Below, one piece after another: positions 26,273-34,326 of a DNA stretch of 64,000 nucleotides; position 1 is the stretch's first letter; each line of letters opens with the position of its first letter. Location: contig CAYRBJ010000004.1 in NCBI GenBank assembly GCA_964422615.1, positions 47,434 to 111,433 of the forward strand, in the 5' to 3' direction. The notes beneath the pieces were generated by a model, which saw only the letters and a list, made by a program, of their open reading frames with translations, searched no databases and had not been told where the DNA came from. This DNA is from DATLWN01 sp964422615 (lineage in GTDB: Bacteria; Pseudomonadota; Zetaproteobacteria; Mariprofundales; Mariprofundaceae). The position numbers were made by a program, and so were the translations under genes.

Positions 26273-27162
26273 GTGATGGGAACATGCTGCGCGTCGGGCT
26301 GGTGCAGCAGCGCTGCGGCAGCGATCGCGCCGCCAATCTTGCGGCCAGCGTCGAGGGTATTTCGCAGGCGGTCGGGGACGGAGCCCGCCTGGTGGTGCTG
26401 CAGGAGCTGCATGCCACGCGCTATTTCTGCCAGAGCGAGGATCCGGCCACGTTCGACCTGGCCGAGCCGATCCCCGGTCCTTCCACGGAACTGCTCGGCG
26501 AGGTGGCGCGCGAGCTGGGGGTTGTGATCGTCGCTTCGCTGTTCGAGCGCCGGGCGACGGGGCTGTATCACAACACGGCGGTGGTGCTGGAGGCCGACGG
26601 CTCGATCGCCGGGATTTATCGAAAAATGCACATCCCGGATGATCCGGCCTATTACGAGAAGTTCTATTTCACGCCAGGCGATCTCGGGTTCACGCCGATC
26701 GATACCAGCGTCGGACGGCTGGGAGTGCTGGTGTGCTGGGACCAGTGGTATCCGGAGGCGGCGCGACTGATGGCCATGGCCGGTGCCGAGCTGCTGATCT
26801 ATCCGACCGCCATCGGCTGGGATCGCCAGGAGCCCGAGGACGAGTTGGTGCGCCAGCGCCAGGCCTGGGAGTTGTCGATGCGCGGGCATGCTGTGTCCAA
26901 TGGCCTGCCGGTGGTGTGCGTTAACCGCACCGGCTTCGAGCCGAATGCACAGACGGAGAACGGGCTGGATTTCTGGGGTGGCAGTTTCATCGCCGGTCCG
27001 CAGGGCGAACTCATCGCCGAGGCTCCGGCCGATGCCGAGGTGGTGCTGGTGGCGGATATCGATCTGGCGCGCAGCGAGGCGGTGCGGCGCATGTGGCCGT
27101 TTCTGCGCGACCGGCGCATCGACATGTACGGCGACATCCTGTTGCGTTATCGCGATCGCTAA
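26269..27162 (+). CDS. aguB: N-carbamoylputrescine amidase
   Basis: A 297-residue nitrilase-superfamily enzyme that hydrolyses N-carbamoylputrescine to putrescine. The Glu-Lys-Cys triad is visible: Glu in VVLQELHATRYF, Lys in GIYRKMHIPDDP and Cys in GVLVCWDQWYPE. FWGGSFIAGPQGEL is also typical. It overlaps aguA by 4 bp, completing the pair. A GC-rich palindrome and a short T-rich stretch about 10 to 40 bp after the stop may end the transcript. Confidence 0.96.
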   Translation: MSDGNMLRVGLVQQRCGSDRAANLAASVEGISQAVGDGARLVVLQELHATRYFCQSEDPATFDLAEPIPGPSTELLGEVARELGVVIVASLFERRATGLYHNTAVVLEADGSIAGIYRKMHIPDDPAYYEKFYFTPGDLGFTPIDTSVGRLGVLVCWDQWYPEAARLMAMAGAELLIYPTAIGWDRQEPEDELVRQRQAWELSMRGHAVSNGLPVVCVNRTGFEPNAQTENGLDFWGGSFIAGPQGELIAEAPADAEVVLVADIDLARSEAVRRMWPFLRDRRIDMYGDILLRYRDR

Positions 27163-27252
27163 ACAGTTCGCCTCCGGCCGGCCGTTTTGTCTTTTGACCC
27201 TGTGGTAAGGCGCGGCTAATCTTGCCGACCCATTCCTCCGGAGGTTCCATCC

Positions 27253-28185
27253 ATGGCCGATGTGCAGCATCACCGACTGATTATCCTGGGCTCCGGCCCG
27301 GCCGGCTATACCGCCGCCATCTACGCGGCGCGCGCCAACCTGAAGCCGGTGGTCATCCAGGGCATCCAGCCCGGCGGCCAGCTGACCACGACCACCGACG
27401 TCGACAACTACCCGGGCTACAAGGACGGCGTGCAGGGCCCCGAGATGATGGAGGACTTCAAGGCCCAGGCCGAGCGCTTCGGCACCGAGATCATCTGGGA
27501 CCACATCAACGCGGCCGACCTGTCGAAGCGCCCGTTCACCCTCAAGGGCGACGAGGGCGAATACAGCTGCGATGCGCTGATCATCGCCACCGGCGCCTCG
27601 GCCAAGTACCTGGGCCTGCCCAGCGAGGAGCACTTCGCCGGCAAGGGCGTGTCCGCCTGCGCCACCTGCGACGGCTTCTTCTACCGCGGCAAGGAGGTGG
27701 CCGTGGTCGGCGGTGGCGATACGGCGGTGGAGGAGGCCATCTATCTGGCCAACCTGTGCAGCAAGGTCACCCTGATCCACCGCCGCGACGCGTTGCGCGC
27801 CGAGCCGATCATGCAGGACAAGCTGTTCGCCACGTCGAACATCGAGGTCAAATGGAACCGCGTCGTCGACGAGATCCTTGGCGACGATTCGGGCGTGACC
27901 GGCATCCGCCTGAAATCGACCGAGGACGGCAGCAGCGAGGAGATGGCGGTGCACGGCGTGTTCATCGCCATCGGCCACACACCGAACACCGATTTCCTGA
28001 AGGGCCAGTTGGTGATGGACGACACCGGCTACATCATCACCGAGGGCAAGAGCACGCATACCTCGGTGGACGGCGTGTTCGCCGCCGGCGATGTGGCCGA
28101 TCCCGTGTACCGCCAAGCCGTGACCTCGGCCGGCGAGGGTTGCCGCGCAGCGCTCGATGCCGAGCGCTGGCTTTCCCGCCACTAA
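27253..28185 (+). CDS. trxB: Thioredoxin reductase
   Basis: A 310-residue FAD/NADPH flavoprotein that reduces thioredoxin. FAD motif ILGSGPAGYTAAIYAAR, redox centre CATCDG (about residues 136-141), NADPH motif VVGGGDTAVEEA and the C-terminal FAD motif GVFAAGDVAD. The ATG follows GGAGG at 6-7 bp. The gene stands alone, with a strong inverted repeat just after the stop. Confidence 0.97.
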   Translation: MADVQHHRLIILGSGPAGYTAAIYAARANLKPVVIQGIQPGGQLTTTTDVDNYPGYKDGVQGPEMMEDFKAQAERFGTEIIWDHINAADLSKRPFTLKGDEGEYSCDALIIATGASAKYLGLPSEEHFAGKGVSACATCDGFFYRGKEVAVVGGGDTAVEEAIYLANLCSKVTLIHRRDALRAEPIMQDKLFATSNIEVKWNRVVDEILGDDSGVTGIRLKSTEDGSSEEMAVHGVFIAIGHTPNTDFLKGQLVMDDTGYIITEGKSTHTSVDGVFAAGDVADPVYRQAVTSAGEGCRAALDAERWLSRH

Positions 28186-28192
28186 GCCAAGC

Positions 28193-28220
28193 GTTCTTTC
28201 TTGCGTGCCCAAGAAAGAAC
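28193..28220. terminator. Inverted repeat after trxB
   Basis: GTTCTTTCTTG, loop CGTGCC, CAAGAAAGAAC: a perfect 11-bp stem 8 bp after the trxB stop, without a following T-run. Very similar elements are dispersed in many high-GC proteobacterial genomes. The rest of the 281-bp gap to tas holds two TTTCCGGAA copies (around 28273 and 28310) and no gene. Confidence 0.55.
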
Positions 28221-28466
28221 CAAAGAAGGGCACCTCGAAACCGGTCATCCCTGCGGGTACCCGGTCCCGCATTTCCGGAAGCGGCCGCGGCCCCGCCGCT
28301 CTACTCCGTTTCCGGAAACTTGTCCCGGCTGACCGCTAGCGGGGGTTGGGTGCGAAGCGGCTACGGTCGAAGACGATGGAAACCGTAGGCAGGACAAGGT
28401 TGCAAAATTGCGAGATAACCTAAAATAGCCCGGACCGGACGTTCGTGACAGACCAGGGGAGGGGAC

Positions 28467-29504
28467 ATGGAATACCGGCAGCTTGGCGAGTCCGACCTTT
28501 CCGTTTCGGCCCTGAGCCTGGGCACGATGACCTTCGGCGAGCAGAACAGCGAGGCCGAGGCGCATGCGCAGCTCGATCTGGCCGTATCCCGCGGCGTCAA
28601 CCTGATCGACACGGCAGAGATGTATCCGGTACCGCCGCGCGCCGAGACCGTGCACCGCACCGAGTCCTACGTCGGCAGCTGGCTCAAGCAGCAGAAGAAG
28701 CGCGACAGGCTGATCATCGCCACCAAGATCGTCGGCCCGTCGCGGGGCTTCGCGTGGATCCGCGGCACCCCGCGCGTCAACCGCGCGCACATTCAGGCCG
28801 CGATCGAGGGCAGCCTCAGCCGCCTCAATACCGATTATGTAGACCTGTACCAGATCCATTGGCCGGACCGCTATGTGCCGATGTTCGGCGGCAGTAGCTA
28901 CGACGTGACGCAGGAGCACGAGGCCACGCCGATCGCCGAGCAATTGCAGGCATTGGGTGAGTTGGTGCAGGCCGGCAAGGTGCGCTACATCGGGCTATCC
29001 AACGAGACCTCGTGGGGGGTGGCCGAGTTCGTGCGCCTGGCCGGTGAGCTGAACCTGCCGAAGGTGGTGTCGGTGCAGAATGCCTACCATCTGATGAACC
29101 GCACGTTCGAGAGCGGCCTGGCCGAGGTGTGCCGGCATACGCAGGTCGGCCTTCTGGCCTACAGCCCGCTGGCCTTCGGCTGGCTGTCCGGCAAGTACAT
29201 CGCAAATCCCGAGGCGAAGGGGCGCATTACCCTGTTCCCCGGCTTCGGCCAGCGCTATGCCAAGCCGAACGTGCAGTCGGCGACGATGGAATACCTGCGC
29301 ATCGCCCGCGAGGCGGGGCTGAGGCCGGCGCAGATGGCGCTGGCCTTCGCGCGCATCCGCTGGTTCACCGCCAGCGTCATCCTCGGCGCCACCAGCCTCG
29401 ATCAGTTGAACGAGAACCTGGACAGCGCCGACATCGAACTGCCCCCGGATGTGCTGGCGCAGATCGAGGCGGTGCACCAGCGCTATCCCAATCCGGCGCC
29501 TTGA
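28467..29504 (+). CDS. tas: Aldo/keto reductase, Tas family
   Basis: A 345-residue NADPH-dependent TIM-barrel oxidoreductase. It has MEYRQLGESDLSVSALSLGTM, IDTAEMYPVPP with the catalytic Asp/Tyr, TKIVGPSRGFAWIRG (Lys), and VDLYQIHWPDRYVPMFG with the catalytic His. These segments match Tas, whose natural substrate is uncertain. A GGGGAGGGGAC ribosome site precedes the ATG. It is probably monocistronic. Confidence 0.92.
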   Translation: MEYRQLGESDLSVSALSLGTMTFGEQNSEAEAHAQLDLAVSRGVNLIDTAEMYPVPPRAETVHRTESYVGSWLKQQKKRDRLIIATKIVGPSRGFAWIRGTPRVNRAHIQAAIEGSLSRLNTDYVDLYQIHWPDRYVPMFGGSSYDVTQEHEATPIAEQLQALGELVQAGKVRYIGLSNETSWGVAEFVRLAGELNLPKVVSVQNAYHLMNRTFESGLAEVCRHTQVGLLAYSPLAFGWLSGKYIANPEAKGRITLFPGFGQRYAKPNVQSATMEYLRIAREAGLRPAQMALAFARIRWFTASVILGATSLDQLNENLDSADIELPPDVLAQIEAVHQRYPNPAP

Positions 29505-29768
29505 CCCTTCTCCCCAGCGGGCGTGCCGCTTCGCCATGCGATAACCAGGCCCCTGAGTCGTCCGGCGTATGGCTCGGGCTGGCGAGGTTGGTCCTGGATC
29601 AACGCCCTTGGTGCCTTGTCTGGCTGATGCGGTAGTGTCTGGCCGGCTTGCGCCGCCCGGGGAAATCGGGATGATCGCCAATCTGGAAGGCAAGGTGTCT
29701 GAAAAAGCACTCTCCACATCCCTTGCCGGTTCCAGCCAATCCAGTGATCCGAAAGAAGGCCCTTTTTT
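29505..29768 (+). promoter_or_regulatory. Leader region of the Nramp-related transporter with a long-loop stem
   Basis: A 264-bp non-coding stretch. GGCAAGG (29689-29695) and CCTTGCC (29721-29727) can pair around a 25-nt loop about 40 bp before the start codon. I saw no recognised manganese or magnesium riboswitch core. GAAGGCCC lies just before the ATG. Confidence 0.35.
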
Positions 29769-30995
29769 ATGACCGCACACGGCTGGAAGACCTTTCTCGT
29801 TGTCCTTGGGCCGGGCCTGGTGGTCATGCTCGCCGACACCGATGTGGGCAGCGTGGTGACCGCCGCCCAGAGTGGGGCGCAATGGGGCTACAAGCTGCTG
29901 CTGCTCCAGTTCATACTGATGCCTATCCTGTATGTGGTGCAGGAACTCACGATAAGGCTGGGTATCTACACCGGTCGTGGCCATGGCGAATTGATCCGGG
30001 AAACCTTTGGGGCTCCGTGGGCCTGGGTTTCGGTGGCCGGTCTCGGTCTGGCGACGGTCGGCGCCCTGCTGACGGAGTTTTCGGGCGTGACCGGCGTCGG
30101 CGAACTTCTGGGCATTCCGCGCTCGCTCAGCCTCGGTTTGGCGGTGGGTTTTCTCCTTACGGTGGTATGGACCGGCTCATACCTGCGGGTGGAGCGCATC
30201 GCCATTACCTTCGGTCTGTTCGAATTGTTCTTTTTCTGGGTGGCCATTGCCGCCCGTCCCGATCCGGGCATGATATGGAGCGAGTTCCTGCATGCGCCCA
30301 TCGGCAATCCCCATTATCTCTATCTCGTCGCCGCCAACATCGGCGCGGTCATCATGCCGTGGATGATCTTCTATCAGCAGTCGGCGGTGGCTGACAAAGG
30401 CCTGAAGCCGGAGCATTACACCCACGCACGCTGGGACACGGCCATAGGGGCTGTGGTGACCCAGCTGGTCATGGCCGCGGTGCTGGTGGCCAGCGCTGCA
30501 ACCATTGGCTCGCATTCGCCCAATGCCTCATTGGATACGGTCGGGCAGATATCCGAGGCCCTGACCCCTTATCTCGGCGTCCGCCTGGGCCAGATCGTCT
30601 TCGGCCTCGGGATCATCGGTGCCGCCATGGTGGCCTCCATTGTCGTCTCGTTGGCCGCTGCCTGGGGTTTTGGGGAGGTGATGGGCTACAAGCACTCCCT
30701 CGCCCATCACCCCAGCGAGGCCCCCTGGTTCTACCTGGTGTTTACCGTGGGGATCCTGGGGGGAGCGATCCTGGTCTACAGCGTCCCTGATCTTGTTGCC
30801 CTGAATTTGGGCGTCGAGGTCATGAACGCGCTGCTGCTTCCCCTGGTACTGGGCTTCCTGGTGGCGCTGGCGATCAAGGCCCTGCCTGCCGGCCATCGCC
30901 TGCGCGGCGGCTATATGTGGTTGGTCATCGTTGTGTCCGGCTTCACCGCCGCCCTGGGTGTGTTCGGTGGCTTGAGCAGCCTGCCGGGCCTATGA
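29769..30995 (+). CDS. Nramp-related divalent metal transporter with altered metal motif
   Basis: A 408-residue membrane protein with about eleven hydrophobic helices and Nramp/LeuT-fold similarity. Canonical Nramp transporters have DPGN in helix 1; here the segment reads LADTDVGSVVTAAQSGAQWG. The helix-6 region reads GAVIMPWMIFYQQSAV instead of the MPH type. Both fit the divergent Nramp-related (NRMT-like) branch, some members of which move Mg2+ or Mn2+. The substrate here is not established. It has no metalloregulator gene beside it and its leader contains a stem-loop. Confidence 0.82.
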   Translation: MTAHGWKTFLVVLGPGLVVMLADTDVGSVVTAAQSGAQWGYKLLLLQFILMPILYVVQELTIRLGIYTGRGHGELIRETFGAPWAWVSVAGLGLATVGALLTEFSGVTGVGELLGIPRSLSLGLAVGFLLTVVWTGSYLRVERIAITFGLFELFFFWVAIAARPDPGMIWSEFLHAPIGNPHYLYLVAANIGAVIMPWMIFYQQSAVADKGLKPEHYTHARWDTAIGAVVTQLVMAAVLVASAATIGSHSPNASLDTVGQISEALTPYLGVRLGQIVFGLGIIGAAMVASIVVSLAAAWGFGEVMGYKHSLAHHPSEAPWFYLVFTVGILGGAILVYSVPDLVALNLGVEVMNALLLPLVLGFLVALAIKALPAGHRLRGGYMWLVIVVSGFTAALGVFGGLSSLPGL

Positions 30996-31145
30996 ATACC
31001 TGCCACCTCTGCGTGACAAGCAGGCACTCCCGCATCAAACTTCCCGGCACCGGTCGGGGCGATCACTGTGCTCCAAGGGGATACCTGAAGATGCCGGCTC
31101 GACGGCAACCGCCGTTTATCACAATCACAGTTTAAGGATTTCAGC

Positions 31146-31622
31146 ATGCCGAACGGGAACCAACAGCCAGCCAGTGCCGAGGAGCAGGCGCTATTCAATG
31201 TCGAGAAAATCTATACCAAGGATATCTCGTTCGAGAATCCCAATGCGCCACAGGTATTTATGGCGGTCGATACCGATCCGAAAGTCGAAATGACATTTAA
31301 TATCGGGAACCGGCGGATCGATGATGATCACTGGGAGGTCTCGCTAAAGATTTCCATTCTTACCCGAAACAGCAAGGACGATAGTGTCATGTTCGAGATT
31401 GAGGTGGAGCAGGCAGCCGTGTTTCTGCTGAAAAACATTCCGGAGGAGCATCTTCCCGTTCTGCTTGGCGTAGATTGCCCATCGATCATTTTTCCCTATA
31501 CGCGCCAGATCGTCAGCCAGTTGACCAGCGACGGAGGGTTTTTCCCCCTGTTGCTTGAGCCGTTCAACTTTGCCGCGACATACCAGGAAAATCTGGCGCA
31601 ACAGGCACAAACGACAAATTGA
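31146..31622 (+). CDS. secB: Protein-export chaperone SecB
   Basis: A 158-residue tetrameric chaperone that delivers unfolded preproteins to SecA. It shows IYTKDISFENPNAPQVF, YEV-like DDHWEVSLKISI, FEIEVEQAAVFLLKNI and the conserved LGVDCPSIIFPYTRQIVSQL followed by FFPLLLEPFNFAATY. AAGGA precedes the ATG. In this genome it is not next to grxC or gpsA. It converges with the doxX gene across a strong stem-loop. Confidence 0.96.
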   Translation: MPNGNQQPASAEEQALFNVEKIYTKDISFENPNAPQVFMAVDTDPKVEMTFNIGNRRIDDDHWEVSLKISILTRNSKDDSVMFEIEVEQAAVFLLKNIPEEHLPVLLGVDCPSIIFPYTRQIVSQLTSDGGFFPLLLEPFNFAATYQENLAQQAQTTN

Positions 31623-31667
31623 GAAAGATGCCGCGCCATCCGGTTGAATCGTGGCGGGTGGCCGATG

Positions 31668-31716
31668 ATGGCCGGAGCCGGTCATTGCGGCATCGACAAT
31701 CACCGGCTCCGGCCAT
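31668..31716. terminator. 15-bp stem-loop between convergent secB and doxX
   Basis: ATGGCCGGAGCCGGT (31668-31682) and ACCGGCTCCGGCCAT (31702-31716) form a perfect 15-bp stem with a 19-nt loop. No T-run is present, but the position between convergent genes suits a bidirectional terminator or transcript-stabilising hairpin. Confidence 0.55.
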
Positions 31717-31724
31717 TCGAGTGG

Positions 31725-32129
31725 CTAGGCCCTTGCCCTTTCGAGGCTGACGGGCCCGCTGCCATAGACCACGACATACAGCAGACCGCCCATCATGGAG
31801 ATGTTCTTCATGAAATGGATCATCTGATCCTGGGCCTGGGCGGCCGGCACCGCCCAGAAGTTGTGGAAGAACAGGGCGGTCAGGGCGGTGAACACCATCA
31901 GCACCGCCGCGGCCCAGCGGGCCTTGAAGCCGGTGATCAGCATGGTGCTGCCGGCCAGCTCGATGATGATGGCGCCGATGGCGGCCAGCTGCGGCAGCGG
32001 CAGGCCCTTGCTGGCGATGTAGCCCACCGTGCCCTCGAAGCCGGTGACCTTGCCGTAGCCGGCAAACAGGAAGATGAACGCGATCAGAAAGCGCCCGATC
32101 ACCGGGCCGTAACGTTCAATATTCTGCAT
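31725..32129 (-). CDS. DoxX family membrane protein
   Basis: A 134-residue protein with four predicted helices. It shows IGRFLIAFIFLFAGYGKVTGF, AAIGAIIIELAGSTMLITGF and a C-terminal GLLYVVVYGSGPVSLE, as in the DoxX/YphA family, whose members are tied to quinone or thiol redox functions. It is the second gene after the NADPH oxidoreductase, 32 bp away, probably in the LysR-linked operon. Confidence 0.88.
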   Translation of the reverse strand: MQNIERYGPVIGRFLIAFIFLFAGYGKVTGFEGTVGYIASKGLPLPQLAAIGAIIIELAGSTMLITGFKARWAAAVLMVFTALTALFFHNFWAVPAAQAQDQMIHFMKNISMMGGLLYVVVYGSGPVSLERARA

Positions 32130-32161
32130 ATTCGTTCTCCTTTTGCTGTATGTTCGGACTG

Positions 32162-32785
32162 TTACTGGATGCCGATCCAGGCGGGGGCGATGGCGGTGCC
32201 GTGTCCAGCGCCGTAGCCGAGGTAGATGTTCAGGCCGGCCAGCGGTTCCAGATAGCGGGCGTTGTTCAGGTTCCCGGCATCGACGGCCGAAAAACCGAGG
32301 CTGTGGACCAGTGATGAGACTGGTTCCTTGGCCTCGGCGTCGTCGCCGGCGACAAATATCGGCACGGTGGCCCCATTGAGCTTCGGGCCCTCGGCCAGCA
32401 CCTGGGCGAACACGGTGTTGAACGCCTTGACCACCCTGGCCTGCGGCAGCGCCTTCTGGATCTGTTCGGCCGCGGACGTGTCATGGCCGATGGTCAGCCC
32501 CATGTAGTCGGCGGTCATCGGGTTGCTGATGTCGATGACGATCTTGCCGTCGATATTGCCGATGCCCTTCAGCGCGTCCACGGAGTCCGCATACGCGGTG
32601 GCGACGATGACGATATCGGCGCCATCGGCGGCGTTCGATGTCTTGACGGTGGCGCCGGTGGCCTCGGCCAGGGCCTTCGCCTTGTCGGCATTGCGCCCGA
32701 CGACCGCCAGCCGGTGGCCGGCGTTGGTGATCTGTTTGGCCAGGGCCAAGCCCATGTTTCCTGTACCGATCAGTGTGATGTTCAT
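32162..32785 (-). CDS. NADPH-dependent F420 reductase-like oxidoreductase
   Basis: A 207-residue Rossmann-fold protein. It begins MNITLIGTGNMGLALAKQI and has VVGRNADKAKALAEATG, the DISNPM segment and VVKAFNTVFAQVL, as in the F420H2:NADP oxidoreductase-like family. In bacteria without F420 these proteins have unknown redox substrates. A perfect AGGAGG precedes ATG 32785, which rules out the longer frame starting at 32851. It is divergent from a LysR regulator and followed by doxX. Confidence 0.88.
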   Translation of the reverse strand: MNITLIGTGNMGLALAKQITNAGHRLAVVGRNADKAKALAEATGATVKTSNAADGADIVIVATAYADSVDALKGIGNIDGKIVIDISNPMTADYMGLTIGHDTSAAEQIQKALPQARVVKAFNTVFAQVLAEGPKLNGATVPIFVAGDDAEAKEPVSSLVHSLGFSAVDAGNLNNARYLEPLAGLNIYLGYGAGHGTAIAPAWIGIQ

Positions 32786-32916
32786 GTGATGCCTCCTTTG
32801 GATGACTTGTATATGTCCGGAGCCCATGGGGATCCGACGGAAGGCATTCAATCACCGACAATTAAGTTGATAAACAAGCATATGGTAAATATATTATTGC
32901 AGATAGGTAAATAAAC
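32786..32916. promoter_or_regulatory. Divergent promoter region of oxidoreductase-doxX and LysR genes
   Basis: A 131-bp spacer with an AT-rich core at about 32858-32912 containing CATATG (32879-32884) and TATATTATT. Divergent placement is classical for a LysR regulator and its target. I cannot define the exact T-N11-A box. Confidence 0.5.
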
Positions 32917-33834
32917 ATGAGCATCAACCTCGTCACCTGCATGCGGGTCTTCGCCGCCGTCGTCGACACCGGCAGCTTTGCCGGCGCTTCGGACAAGCTC
33001 GATCTCTCGCGCGGCATGGCCACCCGCTACGTGGCCCAGCTGGAGCAGCATCTGGGTGTGCGCCTGCTGACCCGTTCCACCCGCCGGCTGTCGCTTACCG
33101 AGGTCGGCAGCGAGTATTACCAGCGGGCTGTGCAGGTGCTGGCGATGGTCGAGGAGTCCGAGCGGTCGCTGGCCCATCAGGCCTCGGTGCCGCGCGGCAC
33201 CCTGCGCCTGAGCTCCTCGGTGGCCTTTGGCATTCACCATCTGGGCTGGGTGGTCACGGAGTACCTGCAGCAGTATCCAGAGGTGCAGATCGATGTGGTG
33301 CTGAACGATCGCACCGTCAACCTGATCGAGGAGGGGTTCGACCTGGCGATCCGCATCGGCAGGGAGCTCGAGCCCGGACTGATCGCCCGCAGGATCGCCC
33401 CGACCGAGGTCGTGGCCTGCGCCGCACCGGATTACCTGAAGCGCCTCGGCACCCCCAAGCAGCCGGAGGATCTGGTCGGGCACAACTGCCTTTCCTATGC
33501 CTACTGGAGCCTGGGCAACGAATGGCGCTTCCGCAAAAACGGGGTGGAGCGCAAGGTCGCCGTGTCGGGGAATCTCAGGGGCAACACGGGCGACATCCTG
33601 ATCGATGCGGCCATCAAGGGCCTGGGCATTCTGCTGCAGCCGAGCTTCCTGGTATACGAGGCCTTAAGGGACAAGCGCCTGGTGCGCATCCTGCCGGAGT
33701 GGGAGGTCGATCCGCTGTTCGTCTATGCCGTCTATCCGGACCGCAAGTTCCTGCCGTCGAAGGTGCGCAGCTTCATCGACTTCATCGCGGATCGCATGGG
33801 CCCGGAACCCTATTGGCAACTTAAGCCGAGCTGA
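32917..33834 (+). CDS. LysR family transcriptional regulator
   Basis: A 305-residue LysR-type regulator. The N-terminal winged helix-turn-helix (about 5-64) reads MRVFAAVVDTGSFAGASDKL and TRYVAQLEQHLGVRLLTRST. The effector domain (about 90-300) is of the CrgA/PbpG-like subgroup (GTLRLSSSVAFGIHHLGWVV). It probably controls the divergent oxidoreductase-doxX pair. The inducer is unknown, though such pairs often respond to redox-active compounds. Confidence 0.93.
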   Translation: MSINLVTCMRVFAAVVDTGSFAGASDKLDLSRGMATRYVAQLEQHLGVRLLTRSTRRLSLTEVGSEYYQRAVQVLAMVEESERSLAHQASVPRGTLRLSSSVAFGIHHLGWVVTEYLQQYPEVQIDVVLNDRTVNLIEEGFDLAIRIGRELEPGLIARRIAPTEVVACAAPDYLKRLGTPKQPEDLVGHNCLSYAYWSLGNEWRFRKNGVERKVAVSGNLRGNTGDILIDAAIKGLGILLQPSFLVYEALRDKRLVRILPEWEVDPLFVYAVYPDRKFLPSKVRSFIDFIADRMGPEPYWQLKPS

Positions 33835-33948
33835 TTGGCATCGAACCGGCATCCATCCGCGCTCCGGTTTAAGTCATGATTTAATTAACGAATGTCCGAA
33901 AGTGGCCGGAAACAATCATCGCATCAGCACTTGTTATAGGGGTAGGCG

Positions 33949-34263
33949 CTAGCCGAGCTTGACCGCCGTGCCGTAGGCCAGGACCTCGGTGATGTTTTCC
34001 CCGATATCGGTGGCGTCGTAACGCACCGCAATCACGGCATCGGCGCCCAACTGGTTCGCATGCTCGAGCATGCGGTCGAAGGCGTGCTGGCGTGCCTGGT
34101 CGCACATCTTGGCATAGGCCTCGATATTACCGCCGATCATCTGCTTCAGCCCGCCCAGCATGCCCTGCGCGATGCTGGGGGAGCGCACGACCACACCCCG
34201 CACGATGCCCAGATACTGCTTGACGGTGCGCCCCGCCACATCATTGCTCGTTGTCAGGATCAT
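33949..34263 (-). CDS. ybjQ: YbjQ family protein (UPF0145)
   Basis: A 104-residue protein of the YbjQ/UPF0145 family, a small alpha-beta protein that forms pentamers in solved homologues; function unknown. Motifs are MILTTSNDVAGRTVKQYLGI, ARQHAFDRMLEHANQLGADA and the C-terminal VLAYGTAVKL. GGGAGG precedes the ATG. It is probably co-directional but not overlapping with the beta-CASP gene. Confidence 0.92.
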   Translation of the reverse strand: MILTTSNDVAGRTVKQYLGIVRGVVVRSPSIAQGMLGGLKQMIGGNIEAYAKMCDQARQHAFDRMLEHANQLGADAVIAVRYDATDIGENITEVLAYGTAVKLG

Positions 34264-34326
34264 GTCGCCTCCCTCGGCCCCAATGGCTTTGCACGAGCAT
34301 AGACCAATCGGCGCAGGGCAGGGGGG

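Noticed and set aside
26119..28272. 717-residue minus-strand open frame across aguB and trxB
   Set aside because: It runs antisense to two clearly recognised genes and their spacer, with repetitive His/Gln/Arg/Ala composition and no family features.
29569..29772. 67-codon frame before the Nramp-related gene
   Set aside because: No ribosome site, no homology-like features, low hydrophobic order; overlaps the transporter start. Treated as leader sequence.
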